Assembly: GCF_011764485.1 (NCBI RefSeq)
Contig: NZ_AP022848.1
Coordinates: 1,454,001 to 1,518,000, forward strand
Length of the DNA stretch: 64,000 nucleotides
Source: Bosea sp. ANAM02
Lineage (GTDB): Bacteria; Pseudomonadota; Alphaproteobacteria; Rhizobiales; Beijerinckiaceae
Reading direction: 5' to 3'
The translations under genes and the position numbers were made by a program. Under the pieces are notes generated by a model that saw only the letters and a list, made by a program, of their open reading frames with translations, was not told the origin of the DNA and did not search any database. This document shows, piece by piece, positions 38,655 to 47,430 of this stretch (the stretch's first letter is position 1; every line of letters begins with the position of its first letter).

Positions 38655-38702
38655 TGCATTGTCTTCGCGCGAACCGGGGTCCACTTCGCTCGAAAATGCT
38701 CT
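38655..38702. repeat. Rhizobiales-type dispersed repeat fragment (family E)
   Basis: The segment TCTTCGCGCGAACCGG...TCCACTTCGCTCGAAAATGC matches a repeat I recall from many Rhizobiales intergenic regions (read on the minus strand as GAGCATTTTCGAGCGAAGTG...CCGGTTCGCG). It abuts the large hairpin and the stop of the small ORF. Only one copy is in this window. Confidence 0.55.
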
Positions 38703-38787
38703 AGCCGTCGATGGCCGGAGCGCGTTCGACAAGTTCAAGAAAGATAGCGGCGCAGGCCAGCCAGACGATCATCGACCAGATCAGCAT
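38701..38787 (-). CDS. Possible 28-residue single-membrane-span protein
   Basis: ATG at 38785-38787 with a strong GGGAGGG site seven bases upstream gives MLIWSMIVWLACAAIFLELV followed by ERAPAIDG and a stop. It has one hydrophobic helix and a short acidic tail, like many bacterial small membrane proteins. It lies alone between pgm and the tct operon with AT-rich DNA upstream. I recognise no family. Coding status is unproven. Confidence 0.38.
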   Translation of the reverse strand: MLIWSMIVWLACAAIFLELVERAPAIDG

Positions 38788-39045
38788 CGTCCCTCCCGAA
38801 ATCTTATTTTTCGGCAGCATAACTGAGCTTTTTCGTGCGGCAAGCGCAGGGATATTTCCTTGTGATGCCAATATGTTGAGGGGCGGGGGCGGGAGCCCGG
38901 CAGCCCCTGGGCCGAGGTGCCGAACTGATTCGCCCTGCGTCGTGACGGGCCGTCGGCTTGCGAGACGAGCCCGTTGTCCCGACGCGTTGCCCCCCGCGGG
39001 AAGGAGGCCGGCCGGCAATCCCCGTCGCGGCCGGCCCATGCCGCG
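38788..39045. other. Intergenic stretch upstream of the small ORF and after the RraA gene
   Basis: It holds an AT-rich block (38805-38840, around TTATTTTTCGGCAGC) that could be the small ORF promoter, then GC-rich sequence ending in a possible GGCCGGC/GCCGGCC hairpin after the RraA-like gene. Nothing else is recognisable. Confidence 0.5.
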
Positions 39046-39720
39046 TCAGCCCTCGATGGCGCAGCCCAGGCGGGTCAGCGTGGCGTCGATCCAGCTCCGA
39101 TCGTCCTTGCCCTGCTCGATCGCCTGCATCTTCTTCTCTTCCATCGCATGCTTCTTGTGGGCGGCGGCATGGATCGCCTCGGCATGATCGAAGGGCACGC
39201 AGAGAATGCCGTCATCGTCGCCGATGACGAGATCGCCGGGCTCGATCACCATGCCCTCGATCGCGATCGGGACGTTGATCTCGCCGGGACCATCCTTGTA
39301 GGGGCCGCGATGGCTGATGCCGGCGGCATAGATCGGCAGGTCGTTCTCGCGGATCCAGGCGGAGTCGCGCACGGCACCGTGGAGCACGATGCCGGCGAGG
39401 CCGCGCGTGCGGGCATGGGCGATCATCAATTCGCCGATCAGGGCATTGGTGAGCTCGCCGCCGCCATCGACGACGACGACGTCGCCGGGCGCAGCGAGGT
39501 CGAGCGCCTTGTGGATCATGAGGTTGTCGCCCGGGCGCGTCTTCACGGTGAGCGCCGGGCCGGCCATGACGCCGCCGCGATGCATCGGCCGCAACGACGC
39601 GCCGCCGGCGGTCATGCGCGACATCGAATCGCTGACATTGGCGACTGGGACCGTACGGAAACGCTCGACGAGGTCTGGGGCGACCTGGCGGCGGCGCTTG
39701 AGGATGCGAAATCCGATCAT
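39046..39720 (-). CDS. RraA-like/HMG-CHA aldolase family protein
   Basis: A 224-residue protein of the RraA/dimethylmenaquinone-methyltransferase-like fold. VANVSDSMSRM (about residues 26-36) and the substrate/metal loop GIVLHGAVRDSAWIREND (about 107-124) are present, as is VIGDDDGILCVP (about 167-178). Members in catabolic operons are often class II pyruvate aldolases (4-hydroxy-4-methyl-2-oxoglutarate or 4-carboxy-4-hydroxy-2-oxoadipate) or oxaloacetate decarboxylases. Last gene of the tct operon, 89 bases after tctA. Confidence 0.88.
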   Translation of the reverse strand: MIGFRILKRRRQVAPDLVERFRTVPVANVSDSMSRMTAGGASLRPMHRGGVMAGPALTVKTRPGDNLMIHKALDLAAPGDVVVVDGGGELTNALIGELMIAHARTRGLAGIVLHGAVRDSAWIRENDLPIYAAGISHRGPYKDGPGEINVPIAIEGMVIEPGDLVIGDDDGILCVPFDHAEAIHAAAHKKHAMEEKKMQAIEQGKDDRSWIDATLTRLGCAIEG

Positions 39721-39809
39721 GGGACGTCCTTGGTTATCGCGGCAAACCGGGCGGCGCAGCGGCTGGAGGAGTGACTGGTCTGCGAAGGGGCTGAAGCGGG
39801 CCGGCGCGC

Positions 39810-41327
39810 TCAGGTCGCGCCGGCTTCCTCCTCCTTGTCGACACGGGCCTTGCCGCGGCGGATGGCAGGCAGGGCCATGCTGACGAGCAGCAGCAGCGAG
39901 AGGATGAGGAAGGTCAGGCTGATCGGGCTCCTGACGAAGATCGAGAGATCGCCTTCCGAGAGGAGCAAGGCCCGGCGGATGTTTTCTTCCATCATCGGGC
40001 CGAGCACGTAGCCCAGCACCAGCGGGGCCGGCGGGCATTTCAGCTTGGCCAGCACATAGCCGAGCACGCCGATCGCCGCGCAGAGATAGACGTCGATCGC
40101 GCTGTTGTTCAGGCTGTAATTGCCGAGCGCGCAGAACATCACGATCGCCGGGAACAGCCAGCGATAGGGGATGCTGAGAAGACGCACCCAGAGACCGACC
40201 AGCGGCAGGTTCAATGCGACGAGCAGGGCATTGCCGACGAACATGCTGGCGATGACGCCCCAGAACAGTTCGGGATTGCGCGTCATCACGGAGGGGCCGG
40301 GCTGGACGCCGTTCATGATCAGCGCGCCGAGGATCAGCGCCATGGTGGCGCTGCCGGGGATGCCGAGCGTGAGCGTCGGGATGAAGGCGGTCTGCGCGGC
40401 CGCATTGTTGGCGGCTTCCGGCGCGGCGACGCCCTCGATCGCGCCCTGGCCGAAGCGGGACGGGTCCTTCGCCAGCTTCTTCTCCAGCATGTAGGAGGAG
40501 AAGGAGGAGATCGAGGGGCCGGTGCCGGGCAGGATGCCGAAGAACGCGCCGATGGCGGTGCCGCGCACGGTCGGCAGGAACGAGGCCTTGAGATCGCTCA
40601 AGCTCGGCATCAGGCCGCCGACGTTTTTCGTGAAGACCTCGCGCGCTTCCTTCTGCTCCAGGTTGAGCACGACCTCGGAGATCGCGAACATACCGACCGC
40701 GAGCACGGTGAAGCCGATGCCGTCGGCCAGTTCCGGCAGGCCGAAAGTGTAGCGCTCGACGCCGGAGTTCACATCCGTGCCGACGAGGCCGATCAGCAGG
40801 CCGACCACGACCATGGCGAGCGCCTTGACCATGTCGCCATGGCTCAGCACCGAGGCGGCGATGAGACCGAGCACCATCAGGGCGAAATAATCCTCGGCAC
40901 CGAAGCGCAGCGCCCAGGAGGCGAGCGGCACGCCGAGCGCGACGATCAGGAGCGTGCCGATGCAGCCGGCGACGAAGGAAGACAGGGCGGCGATGGCCAG
41001 CGCGGCACCGGCCCGGCCCTTGCGCGCCATCTGGTAGCCGTCGAGGCAGGTCACGGCCGACGAGGTCTCGCCGGGCAGGTTGACCAGGATCGCCGTGGTC
41101 GAGCCGCCATATTGCGCGCCGTAATAGATCCCGGCGAGCATGATGACGGCGGAAACCGGCGGCAGGCCGAAGGTGATCGGCAGCAGCATCGAGATCGTCA
41201 CCAGCGGGCCGACGCCCGGCAGCACGCCGATCAGGGTGCCGAGCAGCACGCCGAGGAAGCAATAGGCCAGATTCTGCAGCGACAGGGCGACGCCGAAGCC
41301 GAGCACGAAGTGATCGATGATCTCCAT
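39810..41327 (-). CDS. tctA: Tripartite tricarboxylate transporter permease TctA
   Basis: A 505-residue integral membrane protein with about 11-12 helices. It carries the two family motifs, IGVLPGVGPLVTISMLLP (about residues 33-50) and FFGILPGTGPSISSFSSYML (about 258-277). It uses an ion gradient to import an organic acid delivered by TctC. It is 3 bases after tctB. Confidence 0.96.
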   Translation of the reverse strand: MEIIDHFVLGFGVALSLQNLAYCFLGVLLGTLIGVLPGVGPLVTISMLLPITFGLPPVSAVIMLAGIYYGAQYGGSTTAILVNLPGETSSAVTCLDGYQMARKGRAGAALAIAALSSFVAGCIGTLLIVALGVPLASWALRFGAEDYFALMVLGLIAASVLSHGDMVKALAMVVVGLLIGLVGTDVNSGVERYTFGLPELADGIGFTVLAVGMFAISEVVLNLEQKEAREVFTKNVGGLMPSLSDLKASFLPTVRGTAIGAFFGILPGTGPSISSFSSYMLEKKLAKDPSRFGQGAIEGVAAPEAANNAAAQTAFIPTLTLGIPGSATMALILGALIMNGVQPGPSVMTRNPELFWGVIASMFVGNALLVALNLPLVGLWVRLLSIPYRWLFPAIVMFCALGNYSLNNSAIDVYLCAAIGVLGYVLAKLKCPPAPLVLGYVLGPMMEENIRRALLLSEGDLSIFVRSPISLTFLILSLLLLVSMALPAIRRGKARVDKEEEAGAT

Positions 41328-41330
41328 GGC

Positions 41331-41786
41331 TCAGAGGTTCCAGGCGAAGAGGGGGTAGGGCAGCTTCAGCCCCCACACGAAGACGGCGGCGGCGAAAAGC
41401 GACATCACCGCGGTCAGGACGAGCACCTCCAGCGCCTTGAACTCATGGCCGGCACGGGCCGCGACGAAGAACAGGGCGAAGAGCGCCGGCACGAGGCCGA
41501 CACGCTCGAGCAGGAAGCCGAAGACCAGGAGCGAGGCGCTGAGCAGCAGGAGCGGCAGCCAGGCCCAGCCGCCTTCGACCGGCATGCAGGTGCGTAACCC
41601 CTTGAGGAAGGTGACGATGCCGAAGCCGATCAGGACGAGGCTGAGGATGCGCGGGAAATAGCCCGGGCCCATGTCGATCGTGGTGCCGAACTTGTAGCCG
41701 AGCGCGATCGCGAAGCCGAGTGCGCCGAGCCCCATGAACAGCAGACCGGCAAGCGCGTCCTGGTTCTTGAAGATGCTGGTTTTCAT
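41331..41786 (-). CDS. tctB: Tripartite tricarboxylate transporter small subunit TctB
   Basis: A 151-residue protein with four hydrophobic helices (LAGLLFMGLGALGFAIAL near the N-terminus) and the GPGYFPRILSLVLIGFG motif at about residues 40-56, characteristic of TctB. Sits between tctC and tctA. Confidence 0.94.
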   Translation of the reverse strand: MKTSIFKNQDALAGLLFMGLGALGFAIALGYKFGTTIDMGPGYFPRILSLVLIGFGIVTFLKGLRTCMPVEGGWAWLPLLLLSASLLVFGFLLERVGLVPALFALFFVAARAGHEFKALEVLVLTAVMSLFAAAVFVWGLKLPYPLFAWNL

Positions 41787-41914
41787 GGCCGATATCCGAC
41801 GTGATGCCGGGCGGCGCGACGTGGCACCGCCGGGACACAGGCTTTCAGGATGGGCATCCGCTGTGCCGGAAGTCCGCCGCCTTCAGGCGCGGTCTCCCGG
41901 CCAGCGTCATCGGC

Positions 41915-42883
41915 TCAGTCGGCGACCTTCACGTCGGCCGCCTTGATGACCGCGGTCCATTTCGGCACGTCGGACTTGATCAGCGCAGCGAACTCCTCGC
42001 TGCTGCCGCCGAGCGCCTCGGCGCCGGCCGAGCGCAGCTTGGCCTTGGTGTCGGACTGCTGCAGTACCTTGTTGAGCTCGGTGTTGATGCGCGCGACGAT
42101 CGGCGCGGGCACGCCCGCCGGCGCCGCCAGGCCCCACCAGGTCACGGCCTCGGAATTCTTCAGCCCCTTTTCCTCGAAGGTCGGCACATCCGGCAGATCG
42201 GCATCGCGCTTCTTCGCGAACACCGCGATCGGGCGCAGCGTGCCTTCCCTGATCTGCACCATCGCGGAGGGCACCGACGAGATGTAGATCTCGACGCGCC
42301 CGCCGAGCAGGTCCGGCAGGGCCTGGGCGGCGCCCTTGTAGGGAACGTGGCGGAACTTGACCCCGGCGATCTGCTGAATGAGCTCGCCGGCCAGATGCGA
42401 GCTGGTCCCGACGCCCGGCGAGGCGAAGGTGAGCTTGCCGTCCTTGGCCTTGGCGGCGGCGAGCAGATCCTCGACCGTCTTCAGCGGCGAGTCCTTGGCG
42501 ACGACCAGAACCTGCGGTGCGGAGGCGACGAGGCCGATCGGCGCGAAATCCTTGATCGGGTCGTAATTGGCCTTGCCGAGGATCGGGTTGATGACGAGGT
42601 TGGCGTTCTGCGCGAGCACCACGGTATAGCCGTCCGGCGCCGCCTTGCCGGCAAGGCTCAGGCCGACGCTGCCGCCGCTGCCCGGCTTGTTGTCGGCCAC
42701 CAGCGTCCAGCCCGTGCTCTCGCCGAGCTTCTGGGCGATGACGCGCGCCACGACATCCGTGCCGCCGCCCGGCGGAAACGGAATGACGAGGCGGATCGGC
42801 TTCTCCGGATATTGCTGTGCCGACGCGGCCGTCGCGAGCGCCGACAGAGCCAGTGCGGCGAACGCCTTGTAGACGATCTTCAT
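41915..42883 (-). CDS. tctC: TctC/Bug-family periplasmic substrate-binding protein
   Basis: A 322-residue exported protein with signal peptide MKIVYKAFAALALSALATAASA, then the classic Bug start YPEKPIRLVIPFPPGGGTDVVAR, and the loop GVGTSSHLAGELI (about residues 157-169). Family members bind carboxylates such as citrate, tartrate, terephthalate or glutamate; the ligand is not predictable here. Confidence 0.95.
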   Translation of the reverse strand: MKIVYKAFAALALSALATAASAQQYPEKPIRLVIPFPPGGGTDVVARVIAQKLGESTGWTLVADNKPGSGGSVGLSLAGKAAPDGYTVVLAQNANLVINPILGKANYDPIKDFAPIGLVASAPQVLVVAKDSPLKTVEDLLAAAKAKDGKLTFASPGVGTSSHLAGELIQQIAGVKFRHVPYKGAAQALPDLLGGRVEIYISSVPSAMVQIREGTLRPIAVFAKKRDADLPDVPTFEEKGLKNSEAVTWWGLAAPAGVPAPIVARINTELNKVLQQSDTKAKLRSAGAEALGGSSEEFAALIKSDVPKWTAVIKAADVKVAD

Positions 42884-42931
42884 GGTCTTTCCTCCCGTTT
42901 GCTTATGGTCGTCCGGTATCTGGTCCGGATC

Positions 42932-43933
42932 TTAGGCTGCGAGTTCGGTCAACCTCGCGAGGCTGGCCGCATCCGGCTCCTCGCCGTCGAGCACGGCGAT
43001 GACGTGCCGGGCGGCGATCTCGGCCATGGTCTTGGCCGATCCCGCGGTCACGCCGGCGATATGCGGGGTGGCGATCAGGTTTGGCAGCGCCCAGAGCGGG
43101 CTGTCCGGAGCCGGCGGCTCGACCGCGAAGCTGTCAAGGCCCGCGCCGGCGATGCGGCCTTCGAGTAGCGCGGCGGCCAGGGCCGCCTCGTCGATCAGGG
43201 CGCCGCGCGCCGTGTTCACGACGAGAGCATTGGGCTTCATCAGGCCGAAGCGGCGCGCGTCCAGCAGATCGCGCGTGGCGTTGGTCAATGGGCAATGCAG
43301 GCTGACGATGTCGGCTTCCGCGACGAGGCTGTCGAGATCGCGTTCGCAATCCCCACCGAACTGCGCGATCGCCACGCGGGCATGGGGGTCGTGCAGCAGG
43401 ACGGTCATGCCGAGCCCCTGCGCCATCCGCGCGACGTGCTGGCCGATCGAACCGAAGCCGACGAGGCCGATCACGGTGCCGGCGATGTCGCGCCCGATGA
43501 AGCTCGGCTTCGGCCAGGTGCCGGCCTTCACGGCGGCGTCGAGGCGCGGGATGTCCTTCAGCAGAGTGAGGGCGAGCGCGATGGTATGCTCGGCGACGGC
43601 GCGCGAGTTCGAGCCCATGGCGCGGATGACCGGGATATCGCGCGCGGCGGCTGCCTGCAGGTCGATGTTGTCGACGCCGACGCCGTGCTTGGCGATGACC
43701 TTGAGGCGGGGCGAGGCGGCGATGATCGCCTCGTCGACACGGCCCTGGCGGACGATCAGCGCATCGACCTGGAGATCGGCGGCACGCGCGGCCACCTGCT
43801 CGCTCGGCGCATAGGCGGGCGAGAAGAAGACGTCGACGTCATGCGCGTTGAGAAGCTCGATGGCGTTGTCGGCCAAGCGGTCATGCGTGACGAGCACGCG
43901 CCTGCCGCGGGTGCGGGCACTGGTATCGGTCAT
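42932..43933 (-). CDS. NAD-dependent 2-hydroxyacid dehydrogenase
   Basis: A 333-residue D-isomer-specific dehydrogenase. It has the Rossmann motif GLVGFGSIGQHVARM (about residues 155-169), the catalytic Arg in NTARGALIDEAAL (about 242-254), and the active-site His in ATPHIAGVT (about 295-303). It resembles the phosphoglycerate dehydrogenase/hydroxyacid group. First gene of the tct operon, 48 bases before tctC, so its substrate or product is likely the imported acid. Confidence 0.9.
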   Translation of the reverse strand: MTDTSARTRGRRVLVTHDRLADNAIELLNAHDVDVFFSPAYAPSEQVAARAADLQVDALIVRQGRVDEAIIAASPRLKVIAKHGVGVDNIDLQAAAARDIPVIRAMGSNSRAVAEHTIALALTLLKDIPRLDAAVKAGTWPKPSFIGRDIAGTVIGLVGFGSIGQHVARMAQGLGMTVLLHDPHARVAIAQFGGDCERDLDSLVAEADIVSLHCPLTNATRDLLDARRFGLMKPNALVVNTARGALIDEAALAAALLEGRIAGAGLDSFAVEPPAPDSPLWALPNLIATPHIAGVTAGSAKTMAEIAARHVIAVLDGEEPDAASLARLTELAA

Positions 43934-44034
43934 CTCTGCGTTTCCTCATCGCCGCCTCGCATCCCGCTTCGCAGCGGTTGGGCGCCTTTCGGGAACACTA
44001 TTGACCAGCGGAGCCATGCTCGTATGCTGAAATA

Positions 44035-44062
44035 ATGACATATATCAATGATATTTTATCAT
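44035..44062. promoter_or_regulatory. Candidate LysR operator between the tct operon and its regulator
   Basis: ATGACATATATC (44035-44046) and GATATTTTATCAT (44050-44062) form an imperfect inverted repeat with a 3-base spacer, ending on the ATG of the LysR gene. The AT-rich block stands out from the GC-rich surroundings. LysR regulators commonly bind such interrupted dyads in the shared promoter region. Confidence 0.5.
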
Positions 44063-44951
44063 GAAACATCCGATCGACGGCATCGAGGCCTTCATCCAGA
44101 TCGCGGAGCTCGGCAGCTTCAACAAGGCGGCCGAGAAGCTGCATGTCACGCAGACCGGCCTGACGCGGCGTATCCAGCGGCTCGAAACTCATGTCGGTCT
44201 CAAGCTGATCGACCGGACGACCCGCACCGTCGCGCTGACCAGCATCGGCCGCGAGTTTCTGCCGGAAGCCCAGCGCATGGTCGATGCCGTCGACCGCTCG
44301 TTCGAGCGGCTGAAGACGATGTCGCGCTTCTCGACCGGCGACATCACGATCGCCTCGGTCCCCTCGCTGATGTATGGGCGCCTGCCGCGCATCCTGCGCA
44401 GCTATGCGACGCGGCACCCGAACAACCGCGTCGAGATCCTCGACCGGACCAGCACGCTCGTCATCGAGGCGGTGCGCCGGCGCCAGGCCGAGTTCGGCCT
44501 GCATGTTCAGCCGCCGACCCAGCAGGACCTGCACAACGAGATCCTGGTCCGCGATCCCTTCGTCGTCTATTGCCGCAACGACCATCCGCTGGCGGGGCGC
44601 GAGACCATCGCCTGGGCGGACCTCGCCGGCCATGACCTGATCACGCTCGGCGGCAGCAGCGGCAACCGGCTGTTGATGGAGGCGCAGCTCTCGCGCTCGG
44701 GCATCGAGGTGAAGACCAAGTTCGTGGTCGAGTATTTCTCCAGCGCGATCGGGCTGGCCTCGGAAGGGCTGGGCATCGCTATCCTGGTGGAATCGCTCGT
44801 CGAGAACCTGCGGCCCGATCTCGCACAGATCCCGCTGGTCGACCCGATCGTCGACCGGCCGGTCTCGCTGATCCGGCGGCGCGGCGAAACCCTGACCCCG
44901 GCCGCGCAGGCGCTCTACAACCTGATCGTGCGCGATCTCGGGCCGCTCTAG
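44061..44951 (+). CDS. LysR-family transcriptional regulator of the tct operon
   Basis: A 296-residue regulator with an N-terminal winged helix-turn-helix (IQIAELGSFNKAAEKLHVTQ, about residues 11-30) and a C-terminal effector-binding domain. It is divergent from the 2-hydroxyacid dehydrogenase/tct operon, with a 127-base shared gap, and is the natural regulator for it. The ATG at 44061 sits inside the dyad described at 44035-44062, consistent with autoregulation. Confidence 0.93.
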   Translation: MKHPIDGIEAFIQIAELGSFNKAAEKLHVTQTGLTRRIQRLETHVGLKLIDRTTRTVALTSIGREFLPEAQRMVDAVDRSFERLKTMSRFSTGDITIASVPSLMYGRLPRILRSYATRHPNNRVEILDRTSTLVIEAVRRRQAEFGLHVQPPTQQDLHNEILVRDPFVVYCRNDHPLAGRETIAWADLAGHDLITLGGSSGNRLLMEAQLSRSGIEVKTKFVVEYFSSAIGLASEGLGIAILVESLVENLRPDLAQIPLVDPIVDRPVSLIRRRGETLTPAAQALYNLIVRDLGPL

Positions 44952-44988
44952 CCCCGCAGGGCGAAGCAAGTGCGGCCCAGATGCGGGA

Positions 44989-45627
44989 TCAGGCGGCGTT
45001 CTGCCGGTGCCAGTCCTCCAGATAGGCAAGGACGGTCTTGAGATCGGAGACGTCGACATAGCGGCGGCCGAGATCGCGGAGATTGTCGCGATGCGGCTGC
45101 TCCTCGATATCGCCGACGCAGTCCTCGGGCACGATGGTGCGGTAGCGATAGCTGAAGCTGTCGATCGAAGTGGCGCGGATGCAGCCCGAGGTGTTGCAGC
45201 CGGTGACGATCACCGTGTCGACGCGCTCCTTGTTGAAATAGTCGCTGACGCCGGTGTTGAAGAAGATCGACGGCGCCTTCTTGCAGATCGTCAGGTCGTA
45301 GTCGGGATCGTAGATGCGCGGGTCGAAAGCCGAGCTGGGATGGTCGTGGCGAAAGGTGTCCCGCACGGCGGTGATCTTCCAGTACGGCATCTCGCGCTCG
45401 CTCATATAGGCCGTGTTGCAATTCGCGACCGGCACGTTGTAGCGGCGCGCGACTTCGAGCAGCTTCGCGGTGTTCTCGACGGCGCGCATGACGAGCGGCG
45501 CCCCGCCGAGCGGGTATCGCGCGTCGGTGAAGCCGGTCTGGAAATCGACGACGACGATGCCCGGCTTCATGCCGAAGCCGACCGGAATCTCGCCGTAGCT
45601 CCTGTTCTTGTAGTCGTCATCCGCCAT
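44989..45627 (-). CDS. Isochorismatase-family cysteine amidohydrolase
   Basis: A 212-residue cysteine hydrolase. The triad is visible: Asp in VVVDFQTGF (about residues 25-33), Lys in ICKKAPSIFF (about 112-121), and the nucleophile Cys in VTGCNTSGCIRAT (about 140-152). The pattern fits N-carbamoylsarcosine or maleamate amidohydrolases. RBS AAGGAGGG is strong before the ATG at 45627; the frame extends to 45942. Divergent from TetR, which probably controls it. Confidence 0.9.
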   Translation of the reverse strand: MADDDYKNRSYGEIPVGFGMKPGIVVVDFQTGFTDARYPLGGAPLVMRAVENTAKLLEVARRYNVPVANCNTAYMSEREMPYWKITAVRDTFRHDHPSSAFDPRIYDPDYDLTICKKAPSIFFNTGVSDYFNKERVDTVIVTGCNTSGCIRATSIDSFSYRYRTIVPEDCVGDIEEQPHRDNLRDLGRRYVDVSDLKTVLAYLEDWHRQNAA

Positions 45628-45680
45628 GGCTTTTCCCTCCTTACGCGCGTTCGCGTCGCGATCCAGGCACGGTATTCTCT

Positions 45681-45710
45681 TGAAAAAATCAGGCAAGATT
45701 GTTTTTATTT
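45681..45710. promoter_or_regulatory. Possible TetR operator between amidase and TetR genes
   Basis: TGAAAAAATC and GATTGTTTTT flank AGGCAA in an imperfect AT-rich dyad (one inserted base) in the 132-base divergent gap. No other good dyad is visible there. Confidence 0.35.
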
Positions 45711-45759
45711 GGCTGAGGCCTTTAGCCGGTATGAGGCCGTGGGGAAGGGGTGTGGGTCG

Positions 45760-46455
45760 ATGGAGGCCGAGACGACGCAGGCCTCGCGCTCCGAGCGCCG
45801 GCAGCAGGCGCGCAGCGTCGCGACCTATGAGCGGCTGATCGGTGCGACGCTCGATGTCATCCACGCCGTCGGCTACCACGCGGCGACGACGCAGGAGATC
45901 GCCGAGCGTGCGCAGGTATCGCGCGGGGCGCTGCTCTACCATTTCCCGGCCCGGGCGGACATCATCCTGGCGGCGATGGAGCGCCTGCTCGACGACGGCA
46001 CCGCCGACATCCGCGCCGTCGCCCGGCGCGTACAGAAGGGCGAACTCTCCCTCGAAGGCTTCGTCGACTTCCTATGGGAGCTGTTCTCCGGGCGCTTCTT
46101 CTACCTCTCGCTGGAGATGATCACCGAGGCGCGCAACGATGCCGAACTGCGCGATCGGATGATCCCGGTCGTGAAGCGCTTCCACGAGGCGCTCGATGCG
46201 ACCTGGGTGGAGTTCTGCAATCCGGAGAAGCGCACGCCCCGCGAGGCGCGCATCATCCTGAACCTGACGGTCTGCCTGGTGCGCGGCATGGGCGTGCAGA
46301 CGGTGCTGCGGCAGGACCCCGGCTATTTCACGGATATGATCGAGGTCTGGAAGGCGCTGCTGCCGCAGATCGTCGCGGGTGGCGCCGGGGACGCGATGTT
46401 CTGCGGCCCCCGGTTTCGTGCGCGGGGCGATGCTGCCGCCGGGCAGGAGCGCTGA
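45760..46455 (+). CDS. TetR-family transcriptional regulator
   Basis: A 231-residue protein with an N-terminal TetR helix-turn-helix (AATTQEIAERAQVSRGALLYHF, about residues 41-62) and a helical ligand domain. The start at 45760 (MEAETTQASRSERRQQARS) gives the usual short N-terminal arm. It is divergent from the isochorismatase-family gene, its most likely target. Confidence 0.92.
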   Translation: MEAETTQASRSERRQQARSVATYERLIGATLDVIHAVGYHAATTQEIAERAQVSRGALLYHFPARADIILAAMERLLDDGTADIRAVARRVQKGELSLEGFVDFLWELFSGRFFYLSLEMITEARNDAELRDRMIPVVKRFHEALDATWVEFCNPEKRTPREARIILNLTVCLVRGMGVQTVLRQDPGYFTDMIEVWKALLPQIVAGGAGDAMFCGPRFRARGDAAAGQER

Positions 46456-46471
46456 GAGCCCGTTTGGAAAT

Positions 46472-46593
46472 AGCCCTCATCCTGAGGAGCCGCGACAGCG
46501 GCGTCTCGAAGGATGTTCCAGCGGGCTTCCGAGCCTCCTGAAACATCCTTCGAGATGCCATTCCCAGGGGAATGGCTCCTCAGGATGAGGGCT
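46472..46593. repeat. Long palindromic repeat, family A
   Basis: AGCCCTCATCCTGAGGAGC and its complement enclose GCGTCTCGAAGGATGTTCCA and ACATCCTTCGAGATGC (one change in the right inner arm). It lies between convergent tetR and the second HAD gene. Confidence 0.92.
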
Positions 46594-46647
46594 CAGGGAG
46601 TTGTTGAACAGGCTCTGTGCAGCTTGCGTGCCGGCTGACGGGGCTGG

Positions 46648-47370
46648 TCAGCCGCCGAGCGCTTCCCGATGGGCTCTCGCCAGATCGGCCATGCTGTTGA
46701 AGCGGAAATCGTATCTCGGCATGTCGCCCGGATGCATGGTCGCGCCGAAGCCGTCCTTGTCGTGGCGGCGGTAGATCCAGCAGGAGGCCAGGCCGTGTCG
46801 GTTCGCCGGGCTATGGTCGTGGAACATGCTCTCGGCGGTGTGCAGGACCTCGTCCTTGCGGATGCCGAGTGTCTCCAGGTTGCGGAGCATGTAGTCGAAA
46901 TTGCGCTCCGAAGGTTTGTAGGAGCCGATATCCTCGGCCGTGTAGATCGCGTCGAAGGCGACCTGGAGCTTCGCATTGCTGGCGGCGAAGCTCTCGTTGT
47001 CAACGTTAGACAGGATCACCAGCTTGTAGTGCTGTTTGAGATACTGGAGCGCCTCGGCGGAATCCGGGAAGGCCGGCCAGTTCTTGACCGATTGCCCATA
47101 GGCGACGCACTCGTCCCAGGAGATGGTGAGGCCCCACTCCTCGGCGAGGCGCTTGTAGACGATCGCCAGCAGGTCCCGGTAGAGCCGCGCCGGCGTCTGC
47201 AATTGCTGCGACGATTCATGACGCGCATGCGCCTCCAGTACCTGATCACGCGTGGGCGGCGTGGCGAGCCGGCCGGTGAGCGGCTTCAGCCCCTCGAACA
47301 TGCCGGTCTCCCAATCGATCAGCGTGCCGTAGCAATCGAAGGTCAGGGCTTTGAAATCGGTCAGCTTCAT
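46648..47370 (-). CDS. Haloacid dehalogenase type II, second copy
   Basis: A 240-residue HAD hydrolase with motif [15 protein letters not shown] (nucleophile at about residue 12), motif [12 protein letters not shown] (about 118-127), lysine in SYKPSERNF (about 149-157), and motif [16 protein letters not shown]. The His-rich third motif and GTLIDWE differ from the copy at 17885-18634, so these are not recent duplicates. Divergent from the PAS-LuxR gene. Confidence 0.88.
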   Translation of the reverse strand: MKLTDFKALTFDCYGTLIDWETGMFEGLKPLTGRLATPPTRDQVLEAHARHESSQQLQTPARLYRDLLAIVYKRLAEEWGLTISWDECVAYGQSVKNWPAFPDSAEALQYLKQHYKLVILSNVDNESFAASNAKLQVAFDAIYTAEDIGSYKPSERNFDYMLRNLETLGIRKDEVLHTAESMFHDHSPANRHGLASCWIYRRHDKDGFGATMHPGDMPRYDFRFNSMADLARAHREALGG

Positions 47371-47430
47371 CGGTCCGTTCCTGTCTTTCAAGGAAAGCTA
47401 GGTGAGCTCAACGCCTAATCCTATAGGTAT

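Noticed and set aside
38520..38747. 75-residue plus-strand ORF after pgm
   Set aside because: It runs through a hairpin and a dispersed repeat, with no recognisable domain.
39721..41376. A single 776-residue protein joining the RraA-like gene to the region antiparallel to tctA's frame
   Set aside because: Upstream of 39720 the frame is an out-of-frame reading of tctA/tctB. RraA begins at its own ATG.
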